Source: Enterovibrio sp051650965 (GTDB taxonomy: Bacteria > Pseudomonadota > Gammaproteobacteria > Enterobacterales > Vibrionaceae). Taken from it: a stretch of 64,000 bases of DNA. The stretch lies in contig JBOFRL010000078.1 in the NCBI GenBank assembly GCA_051650965.1, positions 36,196-100,195 of the forward strand, written 5' to 3'. The notes under the pieces are model-generated. The model searched no databases, was not told the origin of the DNA, and saw nothing but the letters and a program-made list of their open reading frames with translations. Of this stretch, positions 1 through 8,497 are shown piece after piece. The first letter of the stretch is position 1, and each line of letters opens with the position of its first letter. The position numbers were made by a program, and so were the translations under genes.

Positions 1-1140
1 CTGCATCAACTTGTCTAACAAAAACGCCGCGCGCGCCATATAGCCAGAGCTTTCAAGCAGCGACATGAACAGATATAAGCAGCTGATCACCGGAATAAAT
101 GTGGCCACGGTTTGAATGCCCGCGCCAAAGCCGTCAGCCAGCAGCGTTAAAAGCCACGCCGGCAACACGTCCTGCAGCCAGTGATTTGGCGCATCCACCA
201 ACAGCGCGCCAACCGCGATATCGAAAAAATCGATAAACGCGCTGCCCACGTTAATGGAAAACATGAACATCAGATACATCACCACCAAAAAGATCGGCAG
301 TCCGGCTATCTTGTGCAGCACGATATTATCGATGAGATCGGTCAATTTGCGCGCGCGCGGCTGCACCGTGATGTTGCAGGCGCGATAAATATCAGCCACT
401 TGTGAATAGCGATACTCGGCAAGCTGCAGCTCAACGTCAACATGGCCGATAATGCGGCTGCGGATCTGCGCCAAACGCGCCTGCCAAGCGGCAGAATTGT
501 CCATCCACTTTTGATCGGCGAGCAAGAGCTGCACGCATTCGCCTTTAGAAAGCGGTGTACGCGAAGATTGCGCGATCGCCGTCAGCGCCTCTTCGAGCGG
601 CGCGCTGTATTCAATGTTGAGCACAGACGTTGCAATTTCGGCGTTCATCAGCTGCGCAAGATCGCTTTTAAGCGCTTTGACGGACGCGGCTGATTTGCTG
701 CAAACAGCAAGCACAGGGCAGCCCAATTTTGCAGAAAGCTTTTCTAAATCAATCTCATAACCTTGCTGGCGCGCCTGATCAATCTTATTAAGGATCACGA
801 CCATCGGCCGCCCTAACTCGCGTAGCTGCAGCGTGAGATACAAGCTGCGCTCTAAGGTGCTGGCGTCCACGATATTAAGCAGCAGATCGTACTGCTTGGC
901 ATGCAGCTCGTTTGCAGCGATTTGCTCGTCTTGGCTGATCAAACTGTCTGTCTCTAAGGAATAAATTCCAGGCAGATCAGTAAGCTGTATTTCAGCAGCG
1001 CCCAAAATGGCCACACCCGTTTTTTTCTCAACTGTCACACCATCCCAGTTGCCAACGGCTTGCCGCGTTCCGGTGAGCTGATTAAAAAACGTGGTTTTTC
1101 CACTGTTTGGGTTACCGACAGTAAATAGCCTGTTATACAT
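1..1140 (-). CDS. feoB: Ferrous iron transporter FeoB, N-terminal 380 residues (runs off the left edge)
   Basis: FeoB is the inner-membrane GTP-dependent ferrous iron importer. The frame is open from an ATG at 1140 to base 1. The start lies inside the 3' end of feoA (8-base overlap), so the two are translationally coupled. The protein opens with the G1 loop GNPNSGKT (about residues 9-16), then TDLPGIYSLE as the G3/switch II region and VVILNKID as G4, followed by a helical linker and the first membrane segments (about residues 300-380, including LPIFLVVMYLMFMFSINVG and a GYMARAAFLLDK stretch). These are typical of the G domain and start of the membrane core. About half of a usual FeoB (roughly 750 residues) lies outside the window. 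Confidence 0.97.
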   Translation of the reverse strand, partial: MYNRLFTVGNPNSGKTTFFNQLTGTRQAVGNWDGVTVEKKTGVAILGAAEIQLTDLPGIYSLETDSLISQDEQIAANELHAKQYDLLLNIVDASTLERSLYLTLQLRELGRPMVVILNKIDQARQQGYEIDLEKLSAKLGCPVLAVCSKSAASVKALKSDLAQLMNAEIATSVLNIEYSAPLEEALTAIAQSSRTPLSKGECVQLLLADQKWMDNSAAWQARLAQIRSRIIGHVDVELQLAEYRYSQVADIYRACNITVQPRARKLTDLIDNIVLHKIAGLPIFLVVMYLMFMFSINVGSAFIDFFDIAVGALLVDAPNHWLQDVLPAWLLTLLADGFGAGIQTVATFIPVISCLYLFMSLLESSGYMARAAFLLDKLMQ

Positions 1141-1363
1141 CTTGATTAACCTCAATTTTTTCTGCAATGGCAAGGCTTAGCGCAATGTCGCAGCCACGTA
1201 CACGCACTTGCAGCGGATCGCCTAACGGGGCAACACGCACTACGCTCACGCAGGTATTCGGTATAAATCCTAATGAAAACAATTTATTACGCGTATTTGT
1301 TGGTAGCGCTGACAAAGAGACAACACAAGCATTGCTCCCGACAGGTAATTTAGATAGCAGCAT
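1133..1363 (-). CDS. feoA: Ferrous iron transport accessory protein FeoA
   Basis: A small SH3-like protein that assists FeoB at the cytoplasmic face. The 76-residue product contains the family hallmark KLFSLGFIPNT followed by VVRVAPLGDPLQVRVRG, close to E. coli FeoA. I use the ATG at 1363. An in-frame TTG at 1375 would add four residues but abuts the Fur-like site. No strong ribosome binding site is visible for either start. feoA leads the feoAB operon on the minus strand and overlaps feoB by 8 bases. Confidence 0.93.
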   Translation of the reverse strand: MLLSKLPVGSNACVVSLSALPTNTRNKLFSLGFIPNTCVSVVRVAPLGDPLQVRVRGCDIALSLAIAEKIEVNQDV

Positions 1364-1377
1364 GATCAGCAACAAAT

Positions 1378-1393
1378 GAGAATGATTTTCAAT
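1378..1393. promoter_or_regulatory. Fur box upstream of feoA
   Basis: GAGAATGATTTTCAAT matches the Fur core consensus GATAATGATTATCATT at 13 of 16 positions by eye. It lies immediately upstream of feoA, where a Fur repressor site is expected in an iron-uptake operon. A fur gene is present at 50691-51119. The match is seen in the sequence; Fur binding is inferred. Confidence 0.7.
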
Positions 1394-1420
1394 ACGCTAA
1401 TGTTATCCGTTTTTTGTATA

Positions 1421-1473
1421 TTTGCCAAGTTAAAGCAAGCTGTTGCGTTCACCACAGCTCACAACTTGGCAAA
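1421..1473. repeat. Long inverted repeat between znuA and feoA
   Basis: TTTGCCAAGTT (1421-1431) and AACTTGGCAAA (1463-1473) form a perfect 11-bp stem. An inner pair AGCTGT/ACAGCT (1438-1443 and 1454-1459) lies inside. It sits just after the znuA stop but has no T-run on the znuA strand, so it is not a standard intrinsic terminator. It may be a 3'-end stabilising structure or a Rho-type end. Confidence 0.6.
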
Positions 1474-1478
1474 ATGTC

Positions 1479-2453
1479 CTACTTGTCGCTGCCGGCAAAA
1501 CAGCTTACAAAGCTATTGCTGATCGCTTGTAAAAAATCCACGTATCTGTCTTTATTTAAATCAAGATCTTGCCCCAATGGATCCAGCATCACCACTTTTG
1601 CGCTGCTTTTTTGCACCAGTTTATTCACTAATGACGGGTTAAATTGCGGCTCCGAAAATACGCAGTGCACTTTTTTCGCATCTAGCTCTTTTTGCAGCAA
1701 AAGCAATGTCTTAGCGCCAGACTTGCGCTCAGGAGTCACAGTCAAATGCCCCACCGCTTTTAGCTCAAAAGCCTGCTCAAAATAGCCGTACGCATCGTGA
1801 AAGACAATGTAGCCTTTTGCCGGCGTTTTTTGCAGCTGCGTTTTGATCTCCGCAACTTTCTGCTGCACATTTTTCACAAATGCCACGTAGTTGGCCTGAT
1901 AGTAGGCTTTATGCTCTGGGTCGTCCGCGCTGAGCCTGTCAGCGATTGCCTTAGCGCTCAAAGTTGCTTGCGAAGGACCAAGCCAGATGTGCGGGTCGAC
2001 CTGCGTATCATCGTGATCGTGTGCGTGGTGTGCGTCATGCTCATGCGCGCCATGATCATGAGCGTGATGTGAGTGCGTGCTTTTCGCGAGCTCCATTTCT
2101 GGCACACTGAGCAGCGCAAGCGCTTTAGGCTTTGTATAGAGCAGCTTAGCTAAAAACTGCTCCAGCGGCGCGCCCACCCACACGACCAGATCCGCCTGCT
2201 CAATTTTACGCAGATCCGACGGCTTTAACGCATAATCGTGCACCGAAGCCGTGTTAGGCAAAAGCTGCTCGATACGCGCACGATCGCCTGCGATTTCTTT
2301 TGCAATCATCGCCAAAGGCTTAACTGTCACAAGCACCACCGGCGGCGTTCGCGCTTGTTTTGTTAGCCCAGCAGACGATATTTCACTCGCCATCCCAGCT
2401 GCAGGAAAAAAAAGTGTATAAAAAACAGCAAAGTTTATGAAAAATCGACACAT
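1479..2453 (-). CDS. znuA: Zinc ABC transporter periplasmic binding protein ZnuA
   Basis: The 324-residue protein has an N-terminal signal sequence (about 1-22, ending ...AAGMAS) and belongs to the cluster 9 (TroA-like) solute-binding proteins. After VVLVTVKPLAMIAKEIAGDR comes the ligand-binding fold. A histidine/aspartate-rich loop (about residues 126-150, many HxH and HDH steps) is the zinc-capturing loop typical of ZnuA, and is followed by DPHIWLGP. Later metal-ligand regions VFHDAYGYFEQ and FSEPQFNP are present. It delivers zinc to ZnuBC and is divergent from znuCB across a 73-base promoter region. Confidence 0.96.
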   Translation of the reverse strand: MCRFFINFAVFYTLFFPAAGMASEISSAGLTKQARTPPVVLVTVKPLAMIAKEIAGDRARIEQLLPNTASVHDYALKPSDLRKIEQADLVVWVGAPLEQFLAKLLYTKPKALALLSVPEMELAKSTHSHHAHDHGAHEHDAHHAHDHDDTQVDPHIWLGPSQATLSAKAIADRLSADDPEHKAYYQANYVAFVKNVQQKVAEIKTQLQKTPAKGYIVFHDAYGYFEQAFELKAVGHLTVTPERKSGAKTLLLLQKELDAKKVHCVFSEPQFNPSLVNKLVQKSSAKVVMLDPLGQDLDLNKDRYVDFLQAISNSFVSCFAGSDK

Positions 2454-2483
2454 ATCTATCCAACCATTTTCAAATTGTGACTT

Positions 2484-2500
2484 GTGTTATACCATAAAAA
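2484..2500. promoter_or_regulatory. Zur-like operator between znuA and znuCB
   Basis: TGTTATACCATAAAA (from 2485) resembles the core of the enterobacterial Zur box TGTTATANTATAACA with two mismatches. It is in the divergent promoter region of znuA and znuCB, where Zur represses both sides in E. coli. AT-rich sequence makes a chance match possible. No zur gene is in this window. Confidence 0.5.
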
Positions 2501-2526
2501 AATAATTGACCAGAACGACTTCCTCT

Positions 2527-3300
2527 ATGCCCTCACCTCCCTTGCTCGCACTGCACAACGTTTCGATGAGATTTGCAGATCGCCTCATCCTAAACAACGT
2601 CTCTTTGTCTTTGCATCGCAACCAAATTGTGACGATCATAGGCCCAAATGGTGCGGGAAAGTCGACCCTGATCAAGCTGGTATTAGGACTCAATCAGCCG
2701 ACACAAGGCGAAATTGCGCGGCAAAAAGGGCTGCGCTTTGGCTACGTTCCGCAAAAAGTGAAATTAAACGAGGACTTGCCGCTGCAAGTGCACCGCTTTT
2801 TAAAACTGGCCGGTCATTGCAAGGATGAAGCCAGCCTCCTCGCTACGCTGCAACTCGTTGGCGCGCCGCATCTGCTGCATGCCAACATGCACACGTTGTC
2901 GGGCGGCGAAATGCAGCGCGTGCTGCTTGCCAATGCAGTGCTGAATAAGCCGGATGTGCTGGTGCTCGACGAGCCAACTCAAGGCGTTGATTTTAAAGGA
3001 CAACTTGAGTTGTACGACCTTTTCATGCAGCTAAAATCGGCCCTGCAATGCGCCATTTTGGTCGTGTCACACGATCTGCATTTAGTGATGGCAAAAACCG
3101 ACGAGGTGATCTGCCTGCAGCAACATATCTGCTGCCAAGGCACGCCGCAAGCCATTGTGTCGCACCCTAGCTATCTGGCGCTGTTTGGCCCAAGCGCGCA
3201 GCAGCGGCTGGCGATTTATCAGCATCATCATGATCACGAACACAATTTAGCCGGCGCGCCGATCTGCTCGCATCAGCATCATGGTGAACATCATGTTTGA
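2527..3300 (+). CDS. znuC: Zinc ABC transporter ATPase ZnuC
   Basis: ATP-binding subunit of the ZnuABC zinc importer, 257 residues from the ATG at 2527 (an in-frame TTG at 2506 would add seven residues without a family match). Visible motifs are Walker A GPNGAGKST, the Q-loop region YVPQKVKLNE, signature LSGGEMQRVLLA, Walker B VLVLDEPTQGVD and the switch histidine in VVSHDLHLV. The C-terminus is histidine-rich (HHHDHEH and SHQHHGEHH), as in many ZnuC proteins. The 3' end overlaps znuB, so the two are coupled. Confidence 0.95.
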   Translation: MPSPPLLALHNVSMRFADRLILNNVSLSLHRNQIVTIIGPNGAGKSTLIKLVLGLNQPTQGEIARQKGLRFGYVPQKVKLNEDLPLQVHRFLKLAGHCKDEASLLATLQLVGAPHLLHANMHTLSGGEMQRVLLANAVLNKPDVLVLDEPTQGVDFKGQLELYDLFMQLKSALQCAILVVSHDLHLVMAKTDEVICLQQHICCQGTPQAIVSHPSYLALFGPSAQQRLAIYQHHHDHEHNLAGAPICSHQHHGEHHV

Positions 3301-4081
3301 TTTTATTTTGCTGCCACTGCTTGCCGGTGTGTGCATCGCGCTGATCAGCGGCCCGCTGGGCTCTTTTATTATTTGGCGGCGTATGGCCTACTTTGGCGAC
3401 ACGCTGGCGCACGCGTCGCTGCTCGGCTTGGTGGTGGGATTTGTCCTGCACATCAATTTGAATTTGGCGCTGCTAATCAGCTGCCTGCTAATTGCTTTAT
3501 TTTTGATGACCTTACAGCAAAAAAGCCGCATTTCAGCCGACACGCTGCTTGGGATCATCGCGCACACCTCGCTGTCGCTGGCTCTGGTCGCGTTAAGCTT
3601 GGTTGAACCTCTACGCGTTGATTTAACTAACTATTTATTTGGCGATCTCCTCTCTATCACTTGGCAAGAGCTCGCTTGGGTCGCCGCGGGCAGCGCGGTA
3701 GTGATGTGCGTATTAGCGAGGCTGTGGTCGCCATTTTTAGCCATCACCGTCAATGAAGATCTCGCGCAAATCAATGGCTACCCCGTCGCTCGCCTCAAAC
3801 TGACCTTGCTACTTTTGATCGCCACCGTTATCGCCTTAGCGATGAAATTTGTTGGCGCCTTGATCATCACGTCACTCATGATAATTCCAGCGGCAGCGGC
3901 CAAACGCTTCGCGAAAAGCCCTGAGCAGATGGCGATTTTTGCCAGTTTACTCGGCGTTTTCGCCGTGATGTGCGGGATTGCTTTTTCATGGCTGGCAGAC
4001 ACGCCCACCGGCCCATCCATCGTTGTCTGCGCGGCGATACTGTTTTTCCTGAGTTTGCTACGGATGGAGAAAAGCGGCTAA
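3293..4081 (+). CDS. znuB: Zinc ABC transporter permease ZnuB
   Basis: Integral membrane subunit of ZnuABC, ABC-3 family, about eight to nine hydrophobic helices over 262 residues. The N-terminal part GPLGSFIIWRRMAYFGDTLAHASLLG is the family hallmark, and NEDLAQINGYPVARLKL is the coupling-helix region. I choose the ATG at 3293, inside the last codons of znuC with GGTGA five bases ahead, because MFDFILLPLLAG lines up with other ZnuB starts; an ATG at 3281 would add four residues. Confidence 0.95.
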   Translation: MFDFILLPLLAGVCIALISGPLGSFIIWRRMAYFGDTLAHASLLGLVVGFVLHINLNLALLISCLLIALFLMTLQQKSRISADTLLGIIAHTSLSLALVALSLVEPLRVDLTNYLFGDLLSITWQELAWVAAGSAVVMCVLARLWSPFLAITVNEDLAQINGYPVARLKLTLLLLIATVIALAMKFVGALIITSLMIIPAAAAKRFAKSPEQMAIFASLLGVFAVMCGIAFSWLADTPTGPSIVVCAAILFFLSLLRMEKSG

Positions 4082-4241
4082 CTATTTGGCCAATCACTTA
4101 AAAATGCAGCGGCAAAAGCAAATAAACGACTTATATTTTAAATTTTCAATAAAAGCCGATGACTAACTGTAAAAATGAAAATATAAAAAAATATAAACGT
4201 CAATTCGCGATATAACTAAATGGGAACAAAAAGGGGACTCA

Positions 4242-6095
4242 ATGAAAAAGCTGTTTGGCCTTTTAGGCCGCGTTCTAAGTGCTTTTTGGACAGCGTTAAG
4301 TTTCACGCGGCAACTTATCTTAAACCTTGTTTTTATTGGTTTTTTAATAAGCGTGATCTACTTTATTAGCCAGTTTAACGCCGGCTACCACAATCAACGT
4401 GAGGTCGACCAAAAGCCAAAAGCGCTAGTGCTATCTCTTGCAGGCCCCATTATTGAAAAGCGGGAAATGTTTGACCCATTATCCTTAATTTCCAATAACT
4501 TATCTGGTAACCCACCGCCTGTGCAGGTCGTGTTATTTGAAATTGTGAATAAAATTCGCAAAGCGAGCCAAGATCCCAGCATCAATGGCCTTGTGCTTGA
4601 TCTTAAATTGATGCCTGAAACGCCGCTGACCAAACTGCGCTATATCGCTAAGGCAATCAATGAGTTCAAAGCGACGGGCAAAAAAGTCGTCGCCACCAAC
4701 AGCTTTTTTTCGCAAAGCCAATATTACCTCGCCAGCTACGCCGATGAAATTCATCTCAGCAACGATGGCGCGGTGCTGCTGACCGGCTATGGCACATACA
4801 GCTTATATTTCAAGCAGTTGCTAGACAAACTCGACGTCTCCACCCACGTTTTTCGTGTCGGCAGCTATAAGTCGGCGGTTGAGCCTTATCTGCGCTCCGA
4901 CATGTCAGCCGAAGCGCGCGACGCAAGCTCGGTGTGGCTCAATCAGGTGTGGGGCGCGTATGTCGATGACGTAGTGCAAAATCGCAAGCTAAAACCTGAG
5001 CAAGTTGCGCCAAACAGCGAGCAATTATTGCAAGCAATGCAACACGTTAAGGGTGACAGCGCCAAACTTGCGCTCCATTTAGGTTTGGTGGACAAGCTGT
5101 TTTCGCGCCAGCAAAGTCGCCTTAGACTTGCTGAGCTGTTTGGCAGCAATGGCAAAGACAGCTTCAACTATGTCAGCATTTACGACTATCCGCTTCCTCC
5201 ACCGACCTACCCCGATGCTCCGCAAGTCGCTGTTTTTGTTGCCAGTGGCGTAATTGTAGACGGTTTAGATGGCGAAGGGCAAGTGGGCGGCGATTCTGCG
5301 GCTTCGCAGCTACGCCAAGCGCGCCTTGACGACAACATCAAAGCCGTGGTTTTGCGCATCGACAGCCCTGGCGGCAGCGCCTTTGCCTCAGAAGTGATCC
5401 GCAATGAGATCAGCGCACTTAAAGCGGCCGGCAAACCGGTCGTCGCTTCCATGTCCAGCGTGGCAGCCTCTGGCGGCTATTGGATTGCGGCCAGCGCCGA
5501 TCACATTATCGCCCAGCCAACCACACTCACCGGCTCGATCGGCATTTTTGGCCTGCTCGCCACCCTTGAAAAAACGTTAGCTAAATACGGCGTTTACGGA
5601 GATGGGATCGGCACTACACCTTACGCGAATTTAAACGTCACACGCGCACTTCCCTCAGAAATCAATGCGTTAATGCAACTTGGCATTGAGAACGGCTATC
5701 AGCGTTTTATTTCGCTTGTCGCCACTGAACGTAAGTTACCGCTTGAAAAGGTTGAAAAAATAGCGCAAGGGCGTGTATGGACGGGCGCGAATGCCTTAGA
5801 GCATAAGCTGATAGATCAAATTGGCGATTTTGATGACGCAGTCGTACAGGCTGCAAAGCTGGCCAAGCTTGAAAAATACACCCTTAACTGGTTAGAAGAG
5901 CCGATCGCGCCATTTGAACTCTTTATCAGCGAGTTTTTTGGCCAAGTACTGAGCAAGTTTGGTGTAAAAACGAGCGCAGCATTACCCTCGCCGGTACAAA
6001 AGCTTCTCAACACCGCTCAAAAAGAGCTCAATGTTTTACAAGGGCTTAATGATCCTCAAGGCCATTATGTGCTTTGTACAAATTGTCAGCTCTAA
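4242..6095 (+). CDS. sppA: Signal peptide peptidase SppA (67 kDa type)
   Basis: Inner-membrane protease IV that degrades cleaved signal peptides, with a Ser/Lys dyad. The protein is 617 residues, matching E. coli SppA (618). It has one N-terminal membrane anchor (about 20-45) and two tandem peptidase S49 domains. The general-base lysine is expected in the GSYKSAVEPY segment of the first domain and the nucleophile serine in SVAASGGYWIAA of the second; both motifs are intact. AAGGGG precedes the ATG. An intrinsic terminator follows, then ansA, the same neighbour as in E. coli. Confidence 0.96.
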   Translation: MKKLFGLLGRVLSAFWTALSFTRQLILNLVFIGFLISVIYFISQFNAGYHNQREVDQKPKALVLSLAGPIIEKREMFDPLSLISNNLSGNPPPVQVVLFEIVNKIRKASQDPSINGLVLDLKLMPETPLTKLRYIAKAINEFKATGKKVVATNSFFSQSQYYLASYADEIHLSNDGAVLLTGYGTYSLYFKQLLDKLDVSTHVFRVGSYKSAVEPYLRSDMSAEARDASSVWLNQVWGAYVDDVVQNRKLKPEQVAPNSEQLLQAMQHVKGDSAKLALHLGLVDKLFSRQQSRLRLAELFGSNGKDSFNYVSIYDYPLPPPTYPDAPQVAVFVASGVIVDGLDGEGQVGGDSAASQLRQARLDDNIKAVVLRIDSPGGSAFASEVIRNEISALKAAGKPVVASMSSVAASGGYWIAASADHIIAQPTTLTGSIGIFGLLATLEKTLAKYGVYGDGIGTTPYANLNVTRALPSEINALMQLGIENGYQRFISLVATERKLPLEKVEKIAQGRVWTGANALEHKLIDQIGDFDDAVVQAAKLAKLEKYTLNWLEEPIAPFELFISEFFGQVLSKFGVKTSAALPSPVQKLLNTAQKELNVLQGLNDPQGHYVLCTNCQL

Positions 6096-6107
6096 AGAAA
6101 ACTACCC

Positions 6108-6132
6108 AAAAAAGCCCTTTAGGGGCTTTTTT
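6108..6132 (+). terminator. Intrinsic terminator after sppA
   Basis: AAGCCC-tttag-GGGCTT hairpin flanked by an A-run and a T-run, 12 bases after the sppA stop codon. Confidence 0.88.
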
Positions 6133-6223
6133 GCTTTCAACTGGTTAATTCTCCACCATCCATGCAGCTGTTCGCCATTTCTTCACGTATACTGCACTTA
6201 CTCATTTGGGCACCGATAAGATC

Positions 6224-7234
6224 ATGAAGAGAAAACAGATTTACATCGCCTACACAGGCGGCACCATTGGCATGCAAAAATCAGCGCAAGGCTATGCGCC
6301 GGTCGCCGGTTTTTTGCAGCAATTTTTGCAAAACAGTCCCGAATTTCATCGCCAAGAGATGCCGCTTTTCACCATTCATGAATATGAGCCCCTGATTGAC
6401 TCTTCAAATATGGGGCCGGAAAATTGGCAGCAGATCGCCGATGATATTGGCAAAAATTACGATGATCACGATGGATTTGTCATTTTGCATGGCACCGACA
6501 CCATGGCGTACACCGCCTCGGCGCTCTCTTTCATTTTTGAAAATTTGACGAAGCCTGTGATCATTACCGGCTCGCAAATTCCGCTGTGCGAGCTGCGCTC
6601 TGATGGCCAAGCCAATCTGCTTAACGCGCTGTATATCGCCGCCAACTACCCGATTAACGAAGTTACGCTTTTTTTCAACAACTTACTGCTACGCGGCAAC
6701 CGCAGCACCAAGGCGCACGCCGACGGCTTTAACGCGTTTATGTCGCCCAATTTTGCGCCGCTGCTAGAAGCGGGGATCCAGATCCAGTTCAGTAAGCAGC
6801 TGGCGAATAAAATTCCAACAGGGCCATTTACTGTTCATCGCATGCAAAAGCAGCCGATCGCCGTGATCATGCTCTATCCTGGGATCAGCGCCGACGTCAT
6901 CCGCAATGCGCTCGCGCAGCCGGTTATCGCCATGATTTTGCTCACCTTTGGCATTGGCAATGCGCCGCAGCACCCCGAGTTTCTCGCTCTGCTGCAAGAA
7001 GCGACCGCTCGCGGCATCATCGTGCTCAATTTGACCCAATGCTTGACCGGCACCGTGCGCATGAGCAACTATGCGACCGGCAATACGCTGGCAAAAGCTG
7101 GCGTATTAAGCGGCTTTGATATGACGCCAGAAGCGGCGCTGGCCAAGCTTAACTACTTGTTTAGTCAAAACTTATCTATAGAGCAGATCAAAACGCAGCT
7201 GCAGCAAGATCTGCGCGGCGAGCTCACTCCCTGA
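6224..7234 (+). CDS. ansA: Type I (cytoplasmic) L-asparaginase AnsA
   Basis: Hydrolyses L-asparagine to aspartate and ammonia in the cytosol. 336 residues from the ATG at 6224 (E. coli AnsA 338). An upstream in-frame TTG at 6206 is less likely. Both family motifs are present: YTGGTIGM near residues 10-17 with the catalytic threonine, and VILHGTDTMAYTASALSF with the second catalytic Thr/Asp. There is no signal peptide, which separates it from the type II periplasmic enzyme. It follows sppA, as in E. coli. Confidence 0.95.
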   Translation: MKRKQIYIAYTGGTIGMQKSAQGYAPVAGFLQQFLQNSPEFHRQEMPLFTIHEYEPLIDSSNMGPENWQQIADDIGKNYDDHDGFVILHGTDTMAYTASALSFIFENLTKPVIITGSQIPLCELRSDGQANLLNALYIAANYPINEVTLFFNNLLLRGNRSTKAHADGFNAFMSPNFAPLLEAGIQIQFSKQLANKIPTGPFTVHRMQKQPIAVIMLYPGISADVIRNALAQPVIAMILLTFGIGNAPQHPEFLALLQEATARGIIVLNLTQCLTGTVRMSNYATGNTLAKAGVLSGFDMTPEAALAKLNYLFSQNLSIEQIKTQLQQDLRGELTP

Positions 7235-7376
7235 TCACGCATTGGCGGTGCGCAGTTTCGTTGCACCGCTCATTACTTTCATCTTTATTGGTGAAAATTT
7301 AATTATTGCTACAACCTATTGATTAATAATCAGATATTTTTATTGATCATAAGTTACAACAGAGCTTTTTTTATTC

Positions 7377-8279
7377 ATGCGCAAAAAGACTGTTCATCCC
7401 TTGCACTCTCTCACGTTGCTTGCCGCGCTGATTGCCGTTGCTGGCTGCTCTGAGCCACAGCTGAGCGCCAAAGTGGTCTGCCAGCAGCTGCCTGAGCTTT
7501 GCCTCAAGCTCAATATCGAAGACAGTCACTGCGCTGAAACGCGCGACAATTTGATCATGCATCGCTATCACACCATCAAAGAGCCGACCGACACCAAGCA
7601 ATTTGAAGAGCTGCTCGCAACAAAAAAGTATGAAAAATGCATGGAGCTTGCGGCGCAGCTTGACGTTATTACGCTAAAAGAGAAAAAAACCCTTCGCGTT
7701 GAAGCACTTGAGCACGCCAAGCAGTCCATTTTGCAATTAGAAGAGCTGCTGCAAACCGCAGAAGATCCCAACATTTTGCACTATTTGTGGGCCAATGGTA
7801 ACAATGCTCAGGCGCTCAACAAATTTTTAGCGCTCGATGAAGCAACGCTCGACACGCCTGAATTGCTGCTTAATTTGGCCAGCCATTACGCGGTCAAAGA
7901 TCCCGAAAAAGCGGCGAAACTGCTGCTTAAAGCGCTCACGCTGTACAAAATGCCGCTGCCACAGCCAGAGCAGCAGCCAAAAGCTGAAGTCGTCCTCGAA
8001 GAGAGCGCGGTGCTGCGCGAAATACTGCGTACGCTGGTCACCGTCTATCAGCAAGAAAAATTTTTCGATCTCGCCTACCTGTGGGCGCAAGTCGCTTCGC
8101 ACTTTAAAGTGGCCATCATCCCGAAACAAAAGCTCGATCTCATGTACCCGATGCCAACCGACAAACGCCAGCTGATCACAGATATCGCGCAGTCCGTCAT
8201 CGAAAGCATTGAAAATAACAGCTTTGATCCCGCGTTAGTGAATAATTTTGTCAATGGCTCATCGGTGCAAAAGCGCTGA
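7377..8279 (+). CDS. DUF2989-type lipoprotein
   Basis: 300 residues with a lipoprotein signal: a hydrophobic stretch followed by the lipobox VAGC, making Cys24 the acylated residue. After it comes a conserved-looking cysteine cluster (VCQQLPELC, then SHCAET) and an RYHTIK segment, which I recall from DUF2989 lipoproteins of Vibrio and Shewanella. The middle and C-terminal parts look like TPR-type helical repeats (LLLNLASHYAVKDPEKAAKLL and similar). The function is unknown; an envelope scaffold role would be a guess. It is a single gene between ansA and gapA. Confidence 0.7.
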   Translation: MRKKTVHPLHSLTLLAALIAVAGCSEPQLSAKVVCQQLPELCLKLNIEDSHCAETRDNLIMHRYHTIKEPTDTKQFEELLATKKYEKCMELAAQLDVITLKEKKTLRVEALEHAKQSILQLEELLQTAEDPNILHYLWANGNNAQALNKFLALDEATLDTPELLLNLASHYAVKDPEKAAKLLLKALTLYKMPLPQPEQQPKAEVVLEESAVLREILRTLVTVYQQEKFFDLAYLWAQVASHFKVAIIPKQKLDLMYPMPTDKRQLITDIAQSVIESIENNSFDPALVNNFVNGSSVQKR

Positions 8280-8497
8280 CACCCTTTTGGCAAATCGGCG
8301 TGCGGCAATTTTTTTGCAGCAAAATCACGCTAATTTGCGCAAAAGGTGCAACTTTGTACATTTTATAGGCGCCCAGCCACATATATTTTGACTCATGCCA
8401 AGTTACTTTCGTTTTTTTCTTGCATGCGACGCAGTGATTTTGTAACGTAATGCTAGTTTATTCCTTTATATATTATTAAGTTGTGGAGCAACAACCA

